Source: Saprospiraceae bacterium
Lineage (GTDB): Bacteria; Bacteroidota; Bacteroidia; Chitinophagales; Saprospiraceae
DNA length: 64,000 bases
Direction of reading: 5' to 3'
NCBI GenBank assembly: GCA_016718205.1
Contig: JADKEB010000031.1
Location: forward strand, 620,001 to 684,000
The translations under genes and the position numbers were made by a program. The notes beneath the pieces were generated by a model, which saw nothing but the letters and a program-made list of their open reading frames with translations, was not told where the DNA came from and searched no databases. Below, in pieces: positions 44,887 to 52,947 of the stretch; within the stretch, counting starts at the first letter, position 1, and every line of letters begins with the position of its first letter.

Positions 44887-45513
44887 TCAGTCAATCCCCA
44901 GATATTTGTGGGTCTGAACGCTAAGTTTCCAAAAAGGATGTTGCAGGCAATAATGAATCGTCTCTTCAGTATGTTGCATTCTGAATGGATCGTCTAAAGG
45001 CTGCAAATAAAAATGTGAAAAGTCCAAATGTTCATAATCTTTTGGCATATTCTCTTTCTGAGGAAATACCAGCTTCACCTCATCACCTTTGGTCACTATT
45101 ATTTCTGTATTTGACTTCGGGCTTACACATATCCAGTCTATACCTTCCGGTAATGGCAGGGTTCCATTTGTTTCTATTGCGACTTCAATATGAAATTTCT
45201 TGAAAGTTGATAATAAAGCAGCATCCATTTGAAGGGCAGGTTCTCCGCCAGTGCATACAACAAAAATGTTTTTACTATCTGATGGCCAAAGAGACTTAAT
45301 GGTCTCTGCTAATAATACAGCATCATATCTGCCCCCAAGTCTGCCATCCGTACCCCAAAAGTCTGTATCACAAAATTTACATATAGCTTTGTCTCTGTCT
45401 GCTTCTCTCCCACTCCATAGATTACACCCTGAAAATCTGCAAAAAACTGCAGGTCTGCCGGCATGAAAACCTTCTCCCTGGATCGTGTAATAGATTTCTT
45501 TTATTTTGTACAT
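44887..45513 (-). CDS. queE: 7-carboxy-7-deazaguanine synthase QueE
   Basis: A 208-residue radical SAM protein. It opens IKEIYYTIQGEGFHAGRPAVF, and the cluster-binding cysteines follow QueE spacing, with the extended C-x14-C-x2-C form (FCRFSGCNLW ... CKFCDTDFWG). VVCTGGEPALQMD and ETNGTLPLP are also diagnostic. It makes the queuosine/7-deazaguanine precursor CDG from CPH4. No other que genes are visible in the window. The RidA-like gene is six bases upstream on the same strand. Confidence 0.92.
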   Translation of the reverse strand: MYKIKEIYYTIQGEGFHAGRPAVFCRFSGCNLWSGREADRDKAICKFCDTDFWGTDGRLGGRYDAVLLAETIKSLWPSDSKNIFVVCTGGEPALQMDAALLSTFKKFHIEVAIETNGTLPLPEGIDWICVSPKSNTEIIVTKGDEVKLVFPQKENMPKDYEHLDFSHFYLQPLDDPFRMQHTEETIHYCLQHPFWKLSVQTHKYLGID

Positions 45514-45518
45514 GCTCT

Positions 45519-45899
45519 TTAACTAATAATGGCAGTTGCCTCAATTTCCACAAGCATTTCCGGATTTATCATTGAAGATACTGCTATCATGGAGCAAGCT
45601 GGTTTTATTGTTCCGAAAAATTCTCCATGTGCTTTTCCCACCTCTTCCCAGTCACCAACATGCTTCAAATAAATGCGGGTTCGCACTACATCTTCAAGTC
45701 CTGAATCCAGCTGTTTGAGCACATGATCTATGATCTTTATGATGTATTTAGCCTGATTATATGGATCTCCGGTATGCACTACATCTCCATTGCGGACCGC
45801 TGTTGTACCTGCAACCTCTATGATATTTCCAACTTTCACAGCTCTGGAGTATCCTATTGAATCTTCCCAAATCGCACTTGAACTTACTTTGGTTTTCAT
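45519..45899 (-). CDS. RidA/YjgF family protein lacking the usual active-site arginine
   Basis: A 126-residue YjgF/RidA fold protein (IGYSRAVKVGNIIEVAGTTAV, GDPYNQAKYIIKIIDHVL, VVRTRIYL). RidA enzymes have a C-terminal arginine (VARLP in the classic version) that binds the enamine carboxylate. Here the matching region reads SMIAVSSMINPEMLVEIEATA, with Ser in its place. It is therefore more likely a Rid-family member with a different or no deaminase activity. It may be cotranscribed with queE. Confidence 0.8.
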   Translation of the reverse strand: MKTKVSSSAIWEDSIGYSRAVKVGNIIEVAGTTAVRNGDVVHTGDPYNQAKYIIKIIDHVLKQLDSGLEDVVRTRIYLKHVGDWEEVGKAHGEFFGTIKPACSMIAVSSMINPEMLVEIEATAIIS

Positions 45900-46290
45900 T
45901 TTTTAATTTTTGCTTATATTTTAAATGCCAGACATGATTCCTACGTGTGATGCTGACCAAAGGTTTCAAAATCAAATCTCCGACCTGATGATGATCTGTT
46001 TCAGTTTTAAACCATATTTTTATACAACTTTACTAAGAAGTGACTGCTTGCTATGTAGTATCATTACGATTTCATTTTACGATAATAAATTCATCCGGAC
46101 GAAAGCTTTTCCATCCGGATAAATTATATTTTTTATTGCTTACCATAAATATCCATCTTATGAAAAGTCGTATGACATATCCCATTTTAGATAATTATGC
46201 CAAAATTGTTAACTATTGGATAGATCCCAATAACCACGGACAAATGATACACTCAGTATTCTTGATTATAAACGTCCGTCAAAGCAAAAT
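45900..46290. other. Spacer between RidA-like and DUF1761 genes
   Basis: About 390 bp, AT-rich. Short plus-strand frames exist but have no initiation context or recognisable protein features. I see no repeat or RNA structure. Confidence 0.3.
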
Positions 46291-46788
46291 TTAAGCCCAG
46301 GCGCTAATGATGCCACCCATGATCATTGCACACACTGTCCAGTACCCAACATTCAATAAGATATACTTCCAGCTCTTTCTTTCAAAAAGTGCATTGGTTG
46401 CCATAATAGGTAGAAAGACAAATAATCCCGTTAAAAATCCATGTAATGCGCCGTGTTTGAATGTTCGAAATTCAGTCCCATATTTACTCATAAAATTCTG
46501 AGCAAAGAGATTAGCTTCGCTACCTGGAGTGTCAACTCCGACATTTTGCAATGCGGAAAAAACTCCCATTTGGTGAATTACAATAAATGTCAATGGTACC
46601 GCTAGCATCACACCAAATAACAAGGCGAAGCTATACATTTTTGCCATATTGGCACCTTCCATTTTCTCCATGGTCATGTCAGTAGCATCCATCCATGCCT
46701 TACCAAATAAAGGACCATACCATATGGCTCCCACCGCCAAGGGCACCAAACCCGTAGCTAAAATAACAAACCAGTTTAAACTTTCCAT
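46291..46788 (-). CDS. DUF1761 membrane protein
   Basis: A 165-residue protein starting at ATG 46788, with four predicted membrane helices. It begins MESLNWFVILATGLVPLAVG followed by AIWYGPLFGKAWM, the characteristic DUF1761 N-terminus, followed by a TM helix FALLFGVMLAVPLTF and two more near the C-terminus. Function unknown; inner membrane. Confidence 0.8.
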   Translation of the reverse strand: MESLNWFVILATGLVPLAVGAIWYGPLFGKAWMDATDMTMEKMEGANMAKMYSFALLFGVMLAVPLTFIVIHQMGVFSALQNVGVDTPGSEANLFAQNFMSKYGTEFRTFKHGALHGFLTGLFVFLPIMATNALFERKSWKYILLNVGYWTVCAMIMGGIISAWA

Positions 46789-47013
46789 ATTAATACAATG
46801 TTTTGATTGGTACAAATGTAATAAAATAATTGATATACGTAAATTACAGATATATTTTATTTTTTATATAAGTACAATAAAAACTGTAATTGAATTAACT
46901 TGCAGTTGAATTTAACTTTGATTATCAAATTTTATCAAATTAATAAACTTTTTTTTTTAAAAACATGATTTAAATATTCTTCGTGAATAATTTGCAGTTT
47001 GTAATTTTGATGA

Positions 47014-47478
47014 ATGAACCCAGTCGAACTATACATATATGAAAAAGAAGGAAATCATAAGCAAATTCTTGAATTCCTTCATTTTTGGATCTTAAGTTTA
47101 GATTCAGAAATATATCCCAAATTGAAGTATGGTATCCCGTTTTATTATAAAAAAAGTTGGATATGCTACCTTAACCCAACAAATGATGGAAGAGTAGAAA
47201 TAGCATTTACGAGAGCCAATGAGTTGATAGAAAATGCAAGTTTACTGGAATTTGGAATAAGAAAGCAAGTCGCCGGAATCATGATTACTGACATTGAAAG
47301 CCTGCCCTTAGAGGACTTAAACACCTTCATGACTGAAGCTCTCGTAATAGATGAAACTGTCAGATATTCTGTAAAAAAAGAAATAACTTCTTCAGTGTAC
47401 TCCTTTTTATTATCTTGTAAAGCCCTAAGATGTATTCCATCGAAGGTTACTAATTTTGCAGGGATATTGCTGGCATGA
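47014..47478 (+). CDS. DUF1801 (YdhG-like) protein, 3' end run into the convergent gene
   Basis: A 154-residue open frame. Residues 1 to about 113 form a DUF1801-like domain (GIPFYYKKSWICYLNP, VEIAFTRANELIENASLLEFG). The remaining ~40 residues are antisense to the 3' end of the alpha/beta hydrolase gene on the other strand and are not expected in the family. It appears that the natural stop has been lost and the frame extends into the neighbour. Confidence 0.7.
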   Translation: MNPVELYIYEKEGNHKQILEFLHFWILSLDSEIYPKLKYGIPFYYKKSWICYLNPTNDGRVEIAFTRANELIENASLLEFGIRKQVAGIMITDIESLPLEDLNTFMTEALVIDETVRYSVKKEITSSVYSFLLSCKALRCIPSKVTNFAGILLA

Positions 47479-48164
47479 TACAGTGATTCTCCCATAGATA
47501 CTGTGGTAAGGTCATCATTATTATTGTATATCAACAGTACTCCATTTACACCTACAAGATTACTCATGCTTTTGATGTAGTTATGATCCTTATTTACTTG
47601 TGGAAAAATTTTCATAAGACCCAACATGACCACATGCAGTTTCCTGTTTCTTTTCTTGTAGTAAGACAGATTTGAATCCAAACAGTTTTCAACAATAATC
47701 TTGTGAAATACATTTTGCTCCTTTGTACTATAATTTATAGTGTGAGAGGCTCCAAACGAAATTCCATGGCCAAATACAACTGCTTCTGATACACTCTTTT
47801 TAACAAAATCCGCCACCATCAGCAGATCCTCAGCATAATTAAAATCTACAAAAGGACTTTCTCCAAATCCGTTATAATCAAAAAGCACCACTTGATATCG
47901 GTGCTTCAGGTACATCTCTGCATGACCTCTTATTAAAAAAAAAGATTTGGCATCTGCAAGATACGGATGGGATAGTATGACGATACGATTTGTTTCATAA
48001 GATCGGTTTTTATGCCACAATACACAAATTTTCTTATCACCATTTTCAATAAAATTCTTTTCCCATCCATACTCCAACTCAGGAAGAGGCACGTATTGCC
48101 GACCTCTCGGAAGTAGTAATTGGTGCACCATAACCCGGATTTTACTTTTAATAAAAGTATTCAT
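47166..48164 (-). CDS. Alpha/beta hydrolase, 3' end run into the convergent gene
   Basis: A 332-residue open frame. Residues 1-268 form an alpha/beta hydrolase: LSHPYLADAKSFF, FDYNGFGESPF, the nucleophile elbow GISFG with Ser137, Asp in NNNDDLT and His in FDGIHLRAL (about 245). The core ends at ISFFTEYLTV. The last ~60 residues are antisense to the DUF1801 coding region and have no family match. Substrate unknown; a thioesterase or peptidase-like role is possible. Confidence 0.75.
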   Translation of the reverse strand: MNTFIKSKIRVMVHQLLLPRGRQYVPLPELEYGWEKNFIENGDKKICVLWHKNRSYETNRIVILSHPYLADAKSFFLIRGHAEMYLKHRYQVVLFDYNGFGESPFVDFNYAEDLLMVADFVKKSVSEAVVFGHGISFGASHTINYSTKEQNVFHKIIVENCLDSNLSYYKKRNRKLHVVMLGLMKIFPQVNKDHNYIKSMSNLVGVNGVLLIYNNNDDLTTVSMGESLYHASNIPAKLVTFDGIHLRALQDNKKEYTEEVISFFTEYLTVSSITRASVMKVFKSSKGRLSMSVIMIPATCFLIPNSSKLAFSINSLALVNAISTLPSFVGLR

Positions 48165-48493
48165 ACTTTTTTTTTACTGAAGTTTGATTTTTTTCAAAGA
48201 TGATCTATTTCGAAAGATAAAACCAAAACCCTGTTAAAAAGTTGACACATATTTTATATTCATATACATACAATTCGATATTATAAATGTCAATAAACCA
48301 ATATATTTTAAAATCAAAAACATTTAATACTTCATAGTCTGATGGTTATACATGAAATATTTTCATTATAATAAAGAAATATAATCTTTTTTTTGAATAA
48401 AAAGTATTACCTTTACACTTCCTTCTTACACCCCAAAATTGTCGGGAGGAACCACCGATTTTTTATTGATTATTTCAACCCAAATCCGATCTT
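48165..48493. other. Divergent AT-rich spacer
   Basis: About 330 bp between divergent genes. A near-match -7 element (TACCTTTA, about 48409) could serve the rightward gene. No repeat or RNA found. Confidence 0.3.
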
Positions 48494-48997
48494 ATGAATG
48501 TAAATCATTACACACCTGTACAGTTATCTAAAAAATCTTTTCATTTATCACAATTTTTCGCTTCTCACTTTGAGCCATTTTTGATGAGCATGATTGTTCT
48601 TACCGGTATAATCGGTTCCATCTATCTATTTGGTCACAATTTTGTCAATGGTGCCAGTAGTAATAATCATCCGAAAAATGATCCTTCATCACCTGCGTCA
48701 ATTGCAGCAATCATCCTTGGGGCAGAAGATGATTCTTCTAGCAAAACCAATGATTTTGACAAATTAGTAAAAATTCCGGGTTCAGTAAAATCAGGAGTGG
48801 ATTTCTTTTTTGATTTCACAGGTGATGAAAAAGCATCAAGATATGTCATGGAAATGGGAGATGGCGTGAGACTCATAGTTACTCAAAAGAACCTGATGTA
48901 CAACTATGCTGTTCCCGGCAAATATACCATCGAGTTAAAAGAACTTAAAAGTGGCTTACTTACTCTGGTGGGTACTAAAAAGATAAAGGTAAAATAG
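48494..48997 (+). CDS. Hypothetical membrane-anchored PKD-like protein
   Basis: A 167-residue protein with an N-terminal cytoplasmic tail, one membrane helix (about residues 30-47, LMSMIVLTGIIGSIYLFG), a low-complexity Ser/Asn/Asp linker, and a C-terminal ~80-residue beta-domain resembling a PKD/Ig-like fold (SGVDFFFDFTGDEKASRYVMEMGDG...VPGKYTIELKE). It is probably periplasmic-facing. Unknown role. Confidence 0.55.
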   Translation: MNVNHYTPVQLSKKSFHLSQFFASHFEPFLMSMIVLTGIIGSIYLFGHNFVNGASSNNHPKNDPSSPASIAAIILGAEDDSSSKTNDFDKLVKIPGSVKSGVDFFFDFTGDEKASRYVMEMGDGVRLIVTQKNLMYNYAVPGKYTIELKELKSGLLTLVGTKKIKVK

Positions 48998-49069
48998 TTT
49001 TTACAGCAAGTACTTCCATACCGACGAAATCAAACAATTCGGGCTTCGTTTATTGTTGACTTTACAGCA

Positions 49070-50431
49070 TCACAAAGCCTGAATTATATCATATTGTGTC
49101 AGCACTATCAAGTCTCCAGAAAGATCTTCTGCAATCACCGCAGGCGTATTTTTTGATATATATTTGCTTAAGTCACGTACAGGCAAGTCCAAATTCACTT
49201 TTGGAAAAGGAGCATCCATAATTTCAGATACTTTTTTCTCGCTGTTCATCAGCGGATTATTTAGTATAAACTCAAGGATGTGGCTCTCTGTGACTGACCC
49301 TACTATTTTGTCATTTTGCATGACCGGAAGTTGGGAAATATCCATCTCTTTCATGGTATGCAGTACAGCTTTTACAGTTTCGCCTGCATCCACGGATATA
49401 AATTTTTTGTCTTTTTTGTACAGAATCAGATCTTTTACTTTCAGCTCATTGTCAATAAACCCTCTTTCACGCATCCAATCATCGTTGTATAACTTTCCGA
49501 TATACCTGCTCCCATGGTCGTGAAATAAAATCACTACTATATCCGATGGTTTCAATTGATCTCTCATCTGGTGTAAACCAGCCAAAGCCGAACCGGCACT
49601 ATACCCTAATAATAAACCTTCCTCTCTGGCCAATCGACGTGCTGCAAGGGCGGCATCCTTATCTGTAACTTTTTCAAAATGATCTATCAATGAAAAGTCA
49701 ACATTTTTAGGCAAAATATCTTCACCTATGCCTTCAGTGATATAGGGATAGATTTCTTTTCTGTCAAATATTCCTGTCTCGTGATACTTCTTAAACACCG
49801 AACCGAAAGTATCAATGCCCCATACTTTGACTTCCGGATTCTGCTCTTTCAGATATTTGGCTACACCTGAGACTGTACCTCCTGTACCCACCCCAACTAT
49901 AAAATGAGTGATCTTTCCATCCGTTTGATTCCATATTTCAGGGCCGGTAGATTCATAATGCGCCTCTCTGTTGGAGAGATTATCATATTGGTTGAGCCAA
50001 ACTGAATTTGGAATTTCTTTACTCAATCGTTCAGCCACCGAATAATATGACCGCGGATCGTCCGGCTCTACGTTGGTCGGACAGACTATCACATCGGCAC
50101 CCACAGCTTTGAGCAAGTCAATTTTTTCTTTGGATTGTTTGTCACTGGTTGTAAATATACATTTGTATCCTTTTACAGCAGCAGCCAATGCCACACCCAT
50201 ACCTGTGTTGCCAGAAGTACACTCGATGAGGGTTCCTCCTGGTTTTATTTTTCCACCCTTCTCTGCATCCTCCACCATTTTAAGGGCCATTCTGTCTTTA
50301 GTAGAGTGTCCAGGGTTGAAAGTTTCAATTTTCCCTAAAACCAGGCAAGGGATTTTATCCACTACTTTATTGAGTCGAACCATTGGTGTATTGCCAATAG
50401 TTTCCAAAATATTATTCCGATAATCCATCAT
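49070..50431 (-). CDS. Cystathionine beta-synthase (PLP enzyme with CBS pair)
   Basis: A 453-residue protein, starting at ATG 50431 (MMDYRNNILETIGNTPMVRL). The PLP-lysine motif is GHSTKDRMALKM and the substrate loop is CTSGNTGMG. GTGGTVSGVAKYL follows, then the phosphate-binding YSAGSALAG. A pair of CBS regulatory domains forms the C-terminus (about 335-453). This is the cystathionine beta-synthase (or O-acetylserine-dependent) family, condensing serine and homocysteine; CBS domains may bind adenosyl ligands. A cystathionine lyase gene is not adjacent. Confidence 0.85.
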   Translation of the reverse strand: MMDYRNNILETIGNTPMVRLNKVVDKIPCLVLGKIETFNPGHSTKDRMALKMVEDAEKGGKIKPGGTLIECTSGNTGMGVALAAAVKGYKCIFTTSDKQSKEKIDLLKAVGADVIVCPTNVEPDDPRSYYSVAERLSKEIPNSVWLNQYDNLSNREAHYESTGPEIWNQTDGKITHFIVGVGTGGTVSGVAKYLKEQNPEVKVWGIDTFGSVFKKYHETGIFDRKEIYPYITEGIGEDILPKNVDFSLIDHFEKVTDKDAALAARRLAREEGLLLGYSAGSALAGLHQMRDQLKPSDIVVILFHDHGSRYIGKLYNDDWMRERGFIDNELKVKDLILYKKDKKFISVDAGETVKAVLHTMKEMDISQLPVMQNDKIVGSVTESHILEFILNNPLMNSEKKVSEIMDAPFPKVNLDLPVRDLSKYISKNTPAVIAEDLSGDLIVLTQYDIIQAL

Positions 50432-50475
50432 GATAATAATCGATGTAATAAAATATTCTGCAAAAATACAAAAAA

Positions 50476-50853
50476 TCAATGTATTTTACACTGATCTTTG
50501 ATAAAGTAGCCAATTTTTAAAAATAGAATTAAGTTGATTGTGAAAATACAATTCAGGCGACCAAAAGATAAGTATGCCATTTTTTCTTTACTGTGAGGAT
50601 GATAACCGAAGTAAATAGTAAATACGGGTGTATCCCAAAATTGCACTTTAATAAAAATTCCTTTTGTTTTACCCCATCCCTTAAGGGTGACAAAAAGAAT
50701 TCCCTTTAACTTGTGCAATCGAAGATAAGGATGTGACGGGTTGGCTTGAAGAAGTAAAAGTGTCTTTTTATATTTTTCTTTCATGGAAGGGTGTAACTTT
50801 AGAAAATAAGAAGCTTTCTTTTTAAATGATGTAGTCAAAATTACTTGAGCCAT
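50476..50853 (-). pseudogene. RelE/ParE-type toxin, interrupted by a dispersed repeat
   Basis: From ATG 50853 the frame reads like a RelE/YoeB-type toxin for 51 residues (VILTTSFKKKASYFL ... PYLRLHKLKG). It then enters the ~57-bp dispersed repeat at 50638-50695 and loses the toxin pattern. The expected toxin C-terminal strand (SVIILTV...) is found beyond the repeat in another frame, with a stop at 50553. The simplest reading is a toxin gene broken by insertion. The start is one base after the antitoxin stop. Confidence 0.6.
50638..50695. repeat. Dispersed ~57-bp repeat, copy 2 (inserted in toxin gene)
   Basis: Nearly the same as 33136-33191, with several substitutions and two single-base indels. 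The right half can fold as an imperfect hairpin around CCCTTAAGGG. It lies exactly where the toxin reading frame loses its pattern. Confidence 0.6.
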
Positions 50854-50854
50854 T

Positions 50855-51079
50855 TTAATCTTCTTTGTCCAATTCGGCAAAATGTGCTTCCAGTGAAGTG
50901 GTATAATTTCCATCTTCAACATTTTTTTCACATAGCATATAAGCTACTTCCGGCTCTGCCATCCGCATTTTATCAAATTGCTCTACAGTCATTGCCACAT
51001 ACTTTACCTTTCCATGTACCGTGATGGCAGCTTCAGGAGTTTGGACTAATTGTTCTTCTATGGCTTTGATGCCCTTGAT
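50855..51079 (-). pseudogene. Antitoxin remnant (YefM/Phd-like), start lost
   Basis: A 74-residue frame on the minus strand reads KGIKAIEEQLVQTPEAAI, then VHGKVKYVAMTVEQFDKMRM and closes ...LEAHFAELDKED. This looks like an antitoxin DNA-binding/dimerisation part. An in-frame TAA precedes it with no start codon, so the N-terminus is missing. Its stop is one base from the toxin ATG, as in a coupled TA operon. Confidence 0.5.
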
Positions 51080-51137
51080 TTAGTGTCCGACAAAAAAAAA
51101 TAAGTTTTAATAAATAATAAATGTAACAAAAGTTATA

Positions 51138-51168
51138 TTGACCTGCCTTGTGACTGAGAGTATCTTTG
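51138..51168 (+). promoter_or_regulatory. Promoter of the peptidase/chagasin operon
   Basis: TTG (51138-51140) and TATCTTTG (51161-51168) are separated by 20 bases, the spacing expected of Bacteroidota -33/-7 boxes. The start would be near 51174, giving a leader of about 130 nt before the peptidase ATG, long enough for regulation. Confidence 0.6.
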
Positions 51169-51307
51169 CATTATTATTTGCAAATAGTTATTTTATTATC
51201 AAAAGTTTTCCGAGTGGACAGATGCTGTGTAAACATTTTTAAACCAAAAAACCAGGGTAGCCGAAAACTGAACAGAGTAGGCATAAAATTTAATTTAATA
51301 ACAAAAA

Positions 51308-52423
51308 ATGGCAAGAGAAAAATTGGAACTTAAGGCAATTCAAGAAGCAATTGCAAGTTCAAATGCTGGCTGGGAAGCTGGCAATACAAGTGTATCAGAC
51401 CTTTCTGATGCTGCAAAGTCAAATTTGCTTGGCTACACTCCAGAACCAGGAGCACCAAGCTTAGAAGAACAAGAGCAAGCTGGTGCAGCTGCATTTCTAG
51501 AATACACATCTAATGTGGCATCAAAATCTATGGATTCATTTGGTGCACCTGCGGCATTGGACTGGCGCAACAATGGAGGAAATTTTGTAACTTCCGTAAA
51601 AAATCAAGGCAGCTGTGGTTCTTGTGTTGCTTTCGGCACGGTTGCTTCGATTGAGAGTCAAGTCAAAATATTGCGGGGAGCAACTTATGCCATTGATCTT
51701 TCAGAAGCTCATCTCTTTTATTGTCATGCAAGATCAGAAGGACGCAATTGTGGCAATGGTTGGTGGCCAGCAAGAGCAATGAATTTTTTCCAGACTGTTG
51801 GAGTAACTGAAGAAAATTATTATCCGTACACTCCGGGAGATCAAAATTGTTCAGGCAGATTGGCAGGCTGGGATAACAACCTTACAAAGATTTCAGGCTA
51901 CTCACAAATTAATGGAATTAATGCCATCAAAGAATATGTAGCCACTAAAGGTCCGGTTGAAGCCTGTTTTACTGTTTACAACGATTTTTATAGCTATATA
52001 TCTGGTGTCTATAGACACACCACTGGCGCATTGGCAGGTGGTCATTGTGTTTGTATTGTAGGATATGATTCTGCCGGCGAATACTGGATTTGTAAAAATA
52101 GTTGGGGCCCAAATTTTGGTGAATCTGGTTACTTCAAAATTGCTTTTGGGCAATGCGGAATAGAAGGTCAGGTTTACGGAGCTACTTCTATTATAAACAA
52201 TTACAATATTTCAGGTGTGAAGGTAATTGGACTATGGGCAACAAATGAAACCAGAAATGCCTGGGTATATATAAGTGGTGGACATGGGTGGAAAAAAATT
52301 GGTAACGCCAATGATACTGGATTCATTAATATGCTCACCCAATTGGCCTCGGCAAAAACCACAAATTCAAATGTAAGTTTAATAATTGTGGATAGTTTAA
52401 TTCAACAAGTATATGTATTTTAA
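51308..52423 (+). CDS. Papain-like C1 cysteine peptidase with C-terminal accessory domain, no signal peptide
   Basis: A 371-residue C1A peptidase. Residues 1-80 are helical and hydrophilic and may be a propeptide; there is no signal peptide or lipobox. The catalytic domain spans about 83-295: Q100 oxyanion glutamine, nucleophile C106 in GSCGSCVAF (Val replaces the usual Trp), H246 in GGHCVCIVGYD, N264 in CKNSWGPNFGESGYFKI. Residues ~301-371 form an extra domain (GLWATNETRN, GWKKIGN, SAK, ending QVYVF) that is shared with the next gene's product. A chagasin-type inhibitor gene lies two genes downstream. Role: an intracellular processing or toxic protease is inferred. Confidence 0.85.
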   Translation: MAREKLELKAIQEAIASSNAGWEAGNTSVSDLSDAAKSNLLGYTPEPGAPSLEEQEQAGAAAFLEYTSNVASKSMDSFGAPAALDWRNNGGNFVTSVKNQGSCGSCVAFGTVASIESQVKILRGATYAIDLSEAHLFYCHARSEGRNCGNGWWPARAMNFFQTVGVTEENYYPYTPGDQNCSGRLAGWDNNLTKISGYSQINGINAIKEYVATKGPVEACFTVYNDFYSYISGVYRHTTGALAGGHCVCIVGYDSAGEYWICKNSWGPNFGESGYFKIAFGQCGIEGQVYGATSIINNYNISGVKVIGLWATNETRNAWVYISGGHGWKKIGNANDTGFINMLTQLASAKTTNSNVSLIIVDSLIQQVYVF

Positions 52424-52444
52424 TCAATAAAAAACAAAAAAATC

Positions 52445-52846
52445 ATGGCAAAATCACCAGTTAAAAATCCTCCGATGGCTCAAATGGAAGCAGGAGAAGA
52501 AAGTGTTCCATCTATGTCTTTAGATAGTTCAGATATTTCATCAACAAAAATTGGACTGGAAGCTGTTCCGGTCTTTGACCCACCATCTACTATAAGTGGC
52601 GATAATGATGACAGTTTTGGTGCAGGAGTATGGCACAACAATAAAAAAGTAAGCGGATTGTTCTCTACAAATGAAACTCGAAACTCTCACATGAACATAG
52701 TGGGTACAGGTTGGGTAAAATTGGCAAACAACATTGACTCAGCCACAGAGGCATTAAACGTCTTGGCGACGAGTGCAAAAGTCAAAAACTCACCCATAAA
52801 CTATCTCCTCGATGGAGGAATGGCCACGCAAATATATGTTTGGTAA
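52445..52846 (+). CDS. Small protein sharing the peptidase's C-terminal domain
   Basis: A 133-residue protein, start 21 bp after the peptidase stop. The N-terminal ~60 residues are Ser/Pro/Asp-rich and look disordered. Residues ~65-133 align with the last 71 residues of the peptidase (GLFSTNETRN, GWVKLANN, SAKVKNS, ending QIYVW). No catalytic residues. It may be a substrate, adaptor or decoy of the peptidase; I do not recognise the family. Confidence 0.75.
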   Translation: MAKSPVKNPPMAQMEAGEESVPSMSLDSSDISSTKIGLEAVPVFDPPSTISGDNDDSFGAGVWHNNKKVSGLFSTNETRNSHMNIVGTGWVKLANNIDSATEALNVLATSAKVKNSPINYLLDGGMATQIYVW

Positions 52847-52859
52847 TCTTATTTTTAAA

Positions 52860-52916
52860 AACAACTGAAAGGTTGCTTTGTTGTATTATTACAACAAAGG
52901 GCCTTTTAGTTGTTTT
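52860..52916 (+). terminator. Long hairpin between shared-domain protein and chagasin genes
   Basis: The outer arms AACAACTGAAAGG (52860-52872) and CCTTTTAGTTGTT (52902-52914), with an inner stem CTTTGTTGT (52876-52884) / ACAACAAAG (52891-52899), form a long stem ending in a short T run. It could be a terminator, or an attenuator setting inhibitor level relative to peptidase. Confidence 0.6.
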
Positions 52917-52947
52917 AAAATTTCAATTATATTAAAAAAATATAGCA

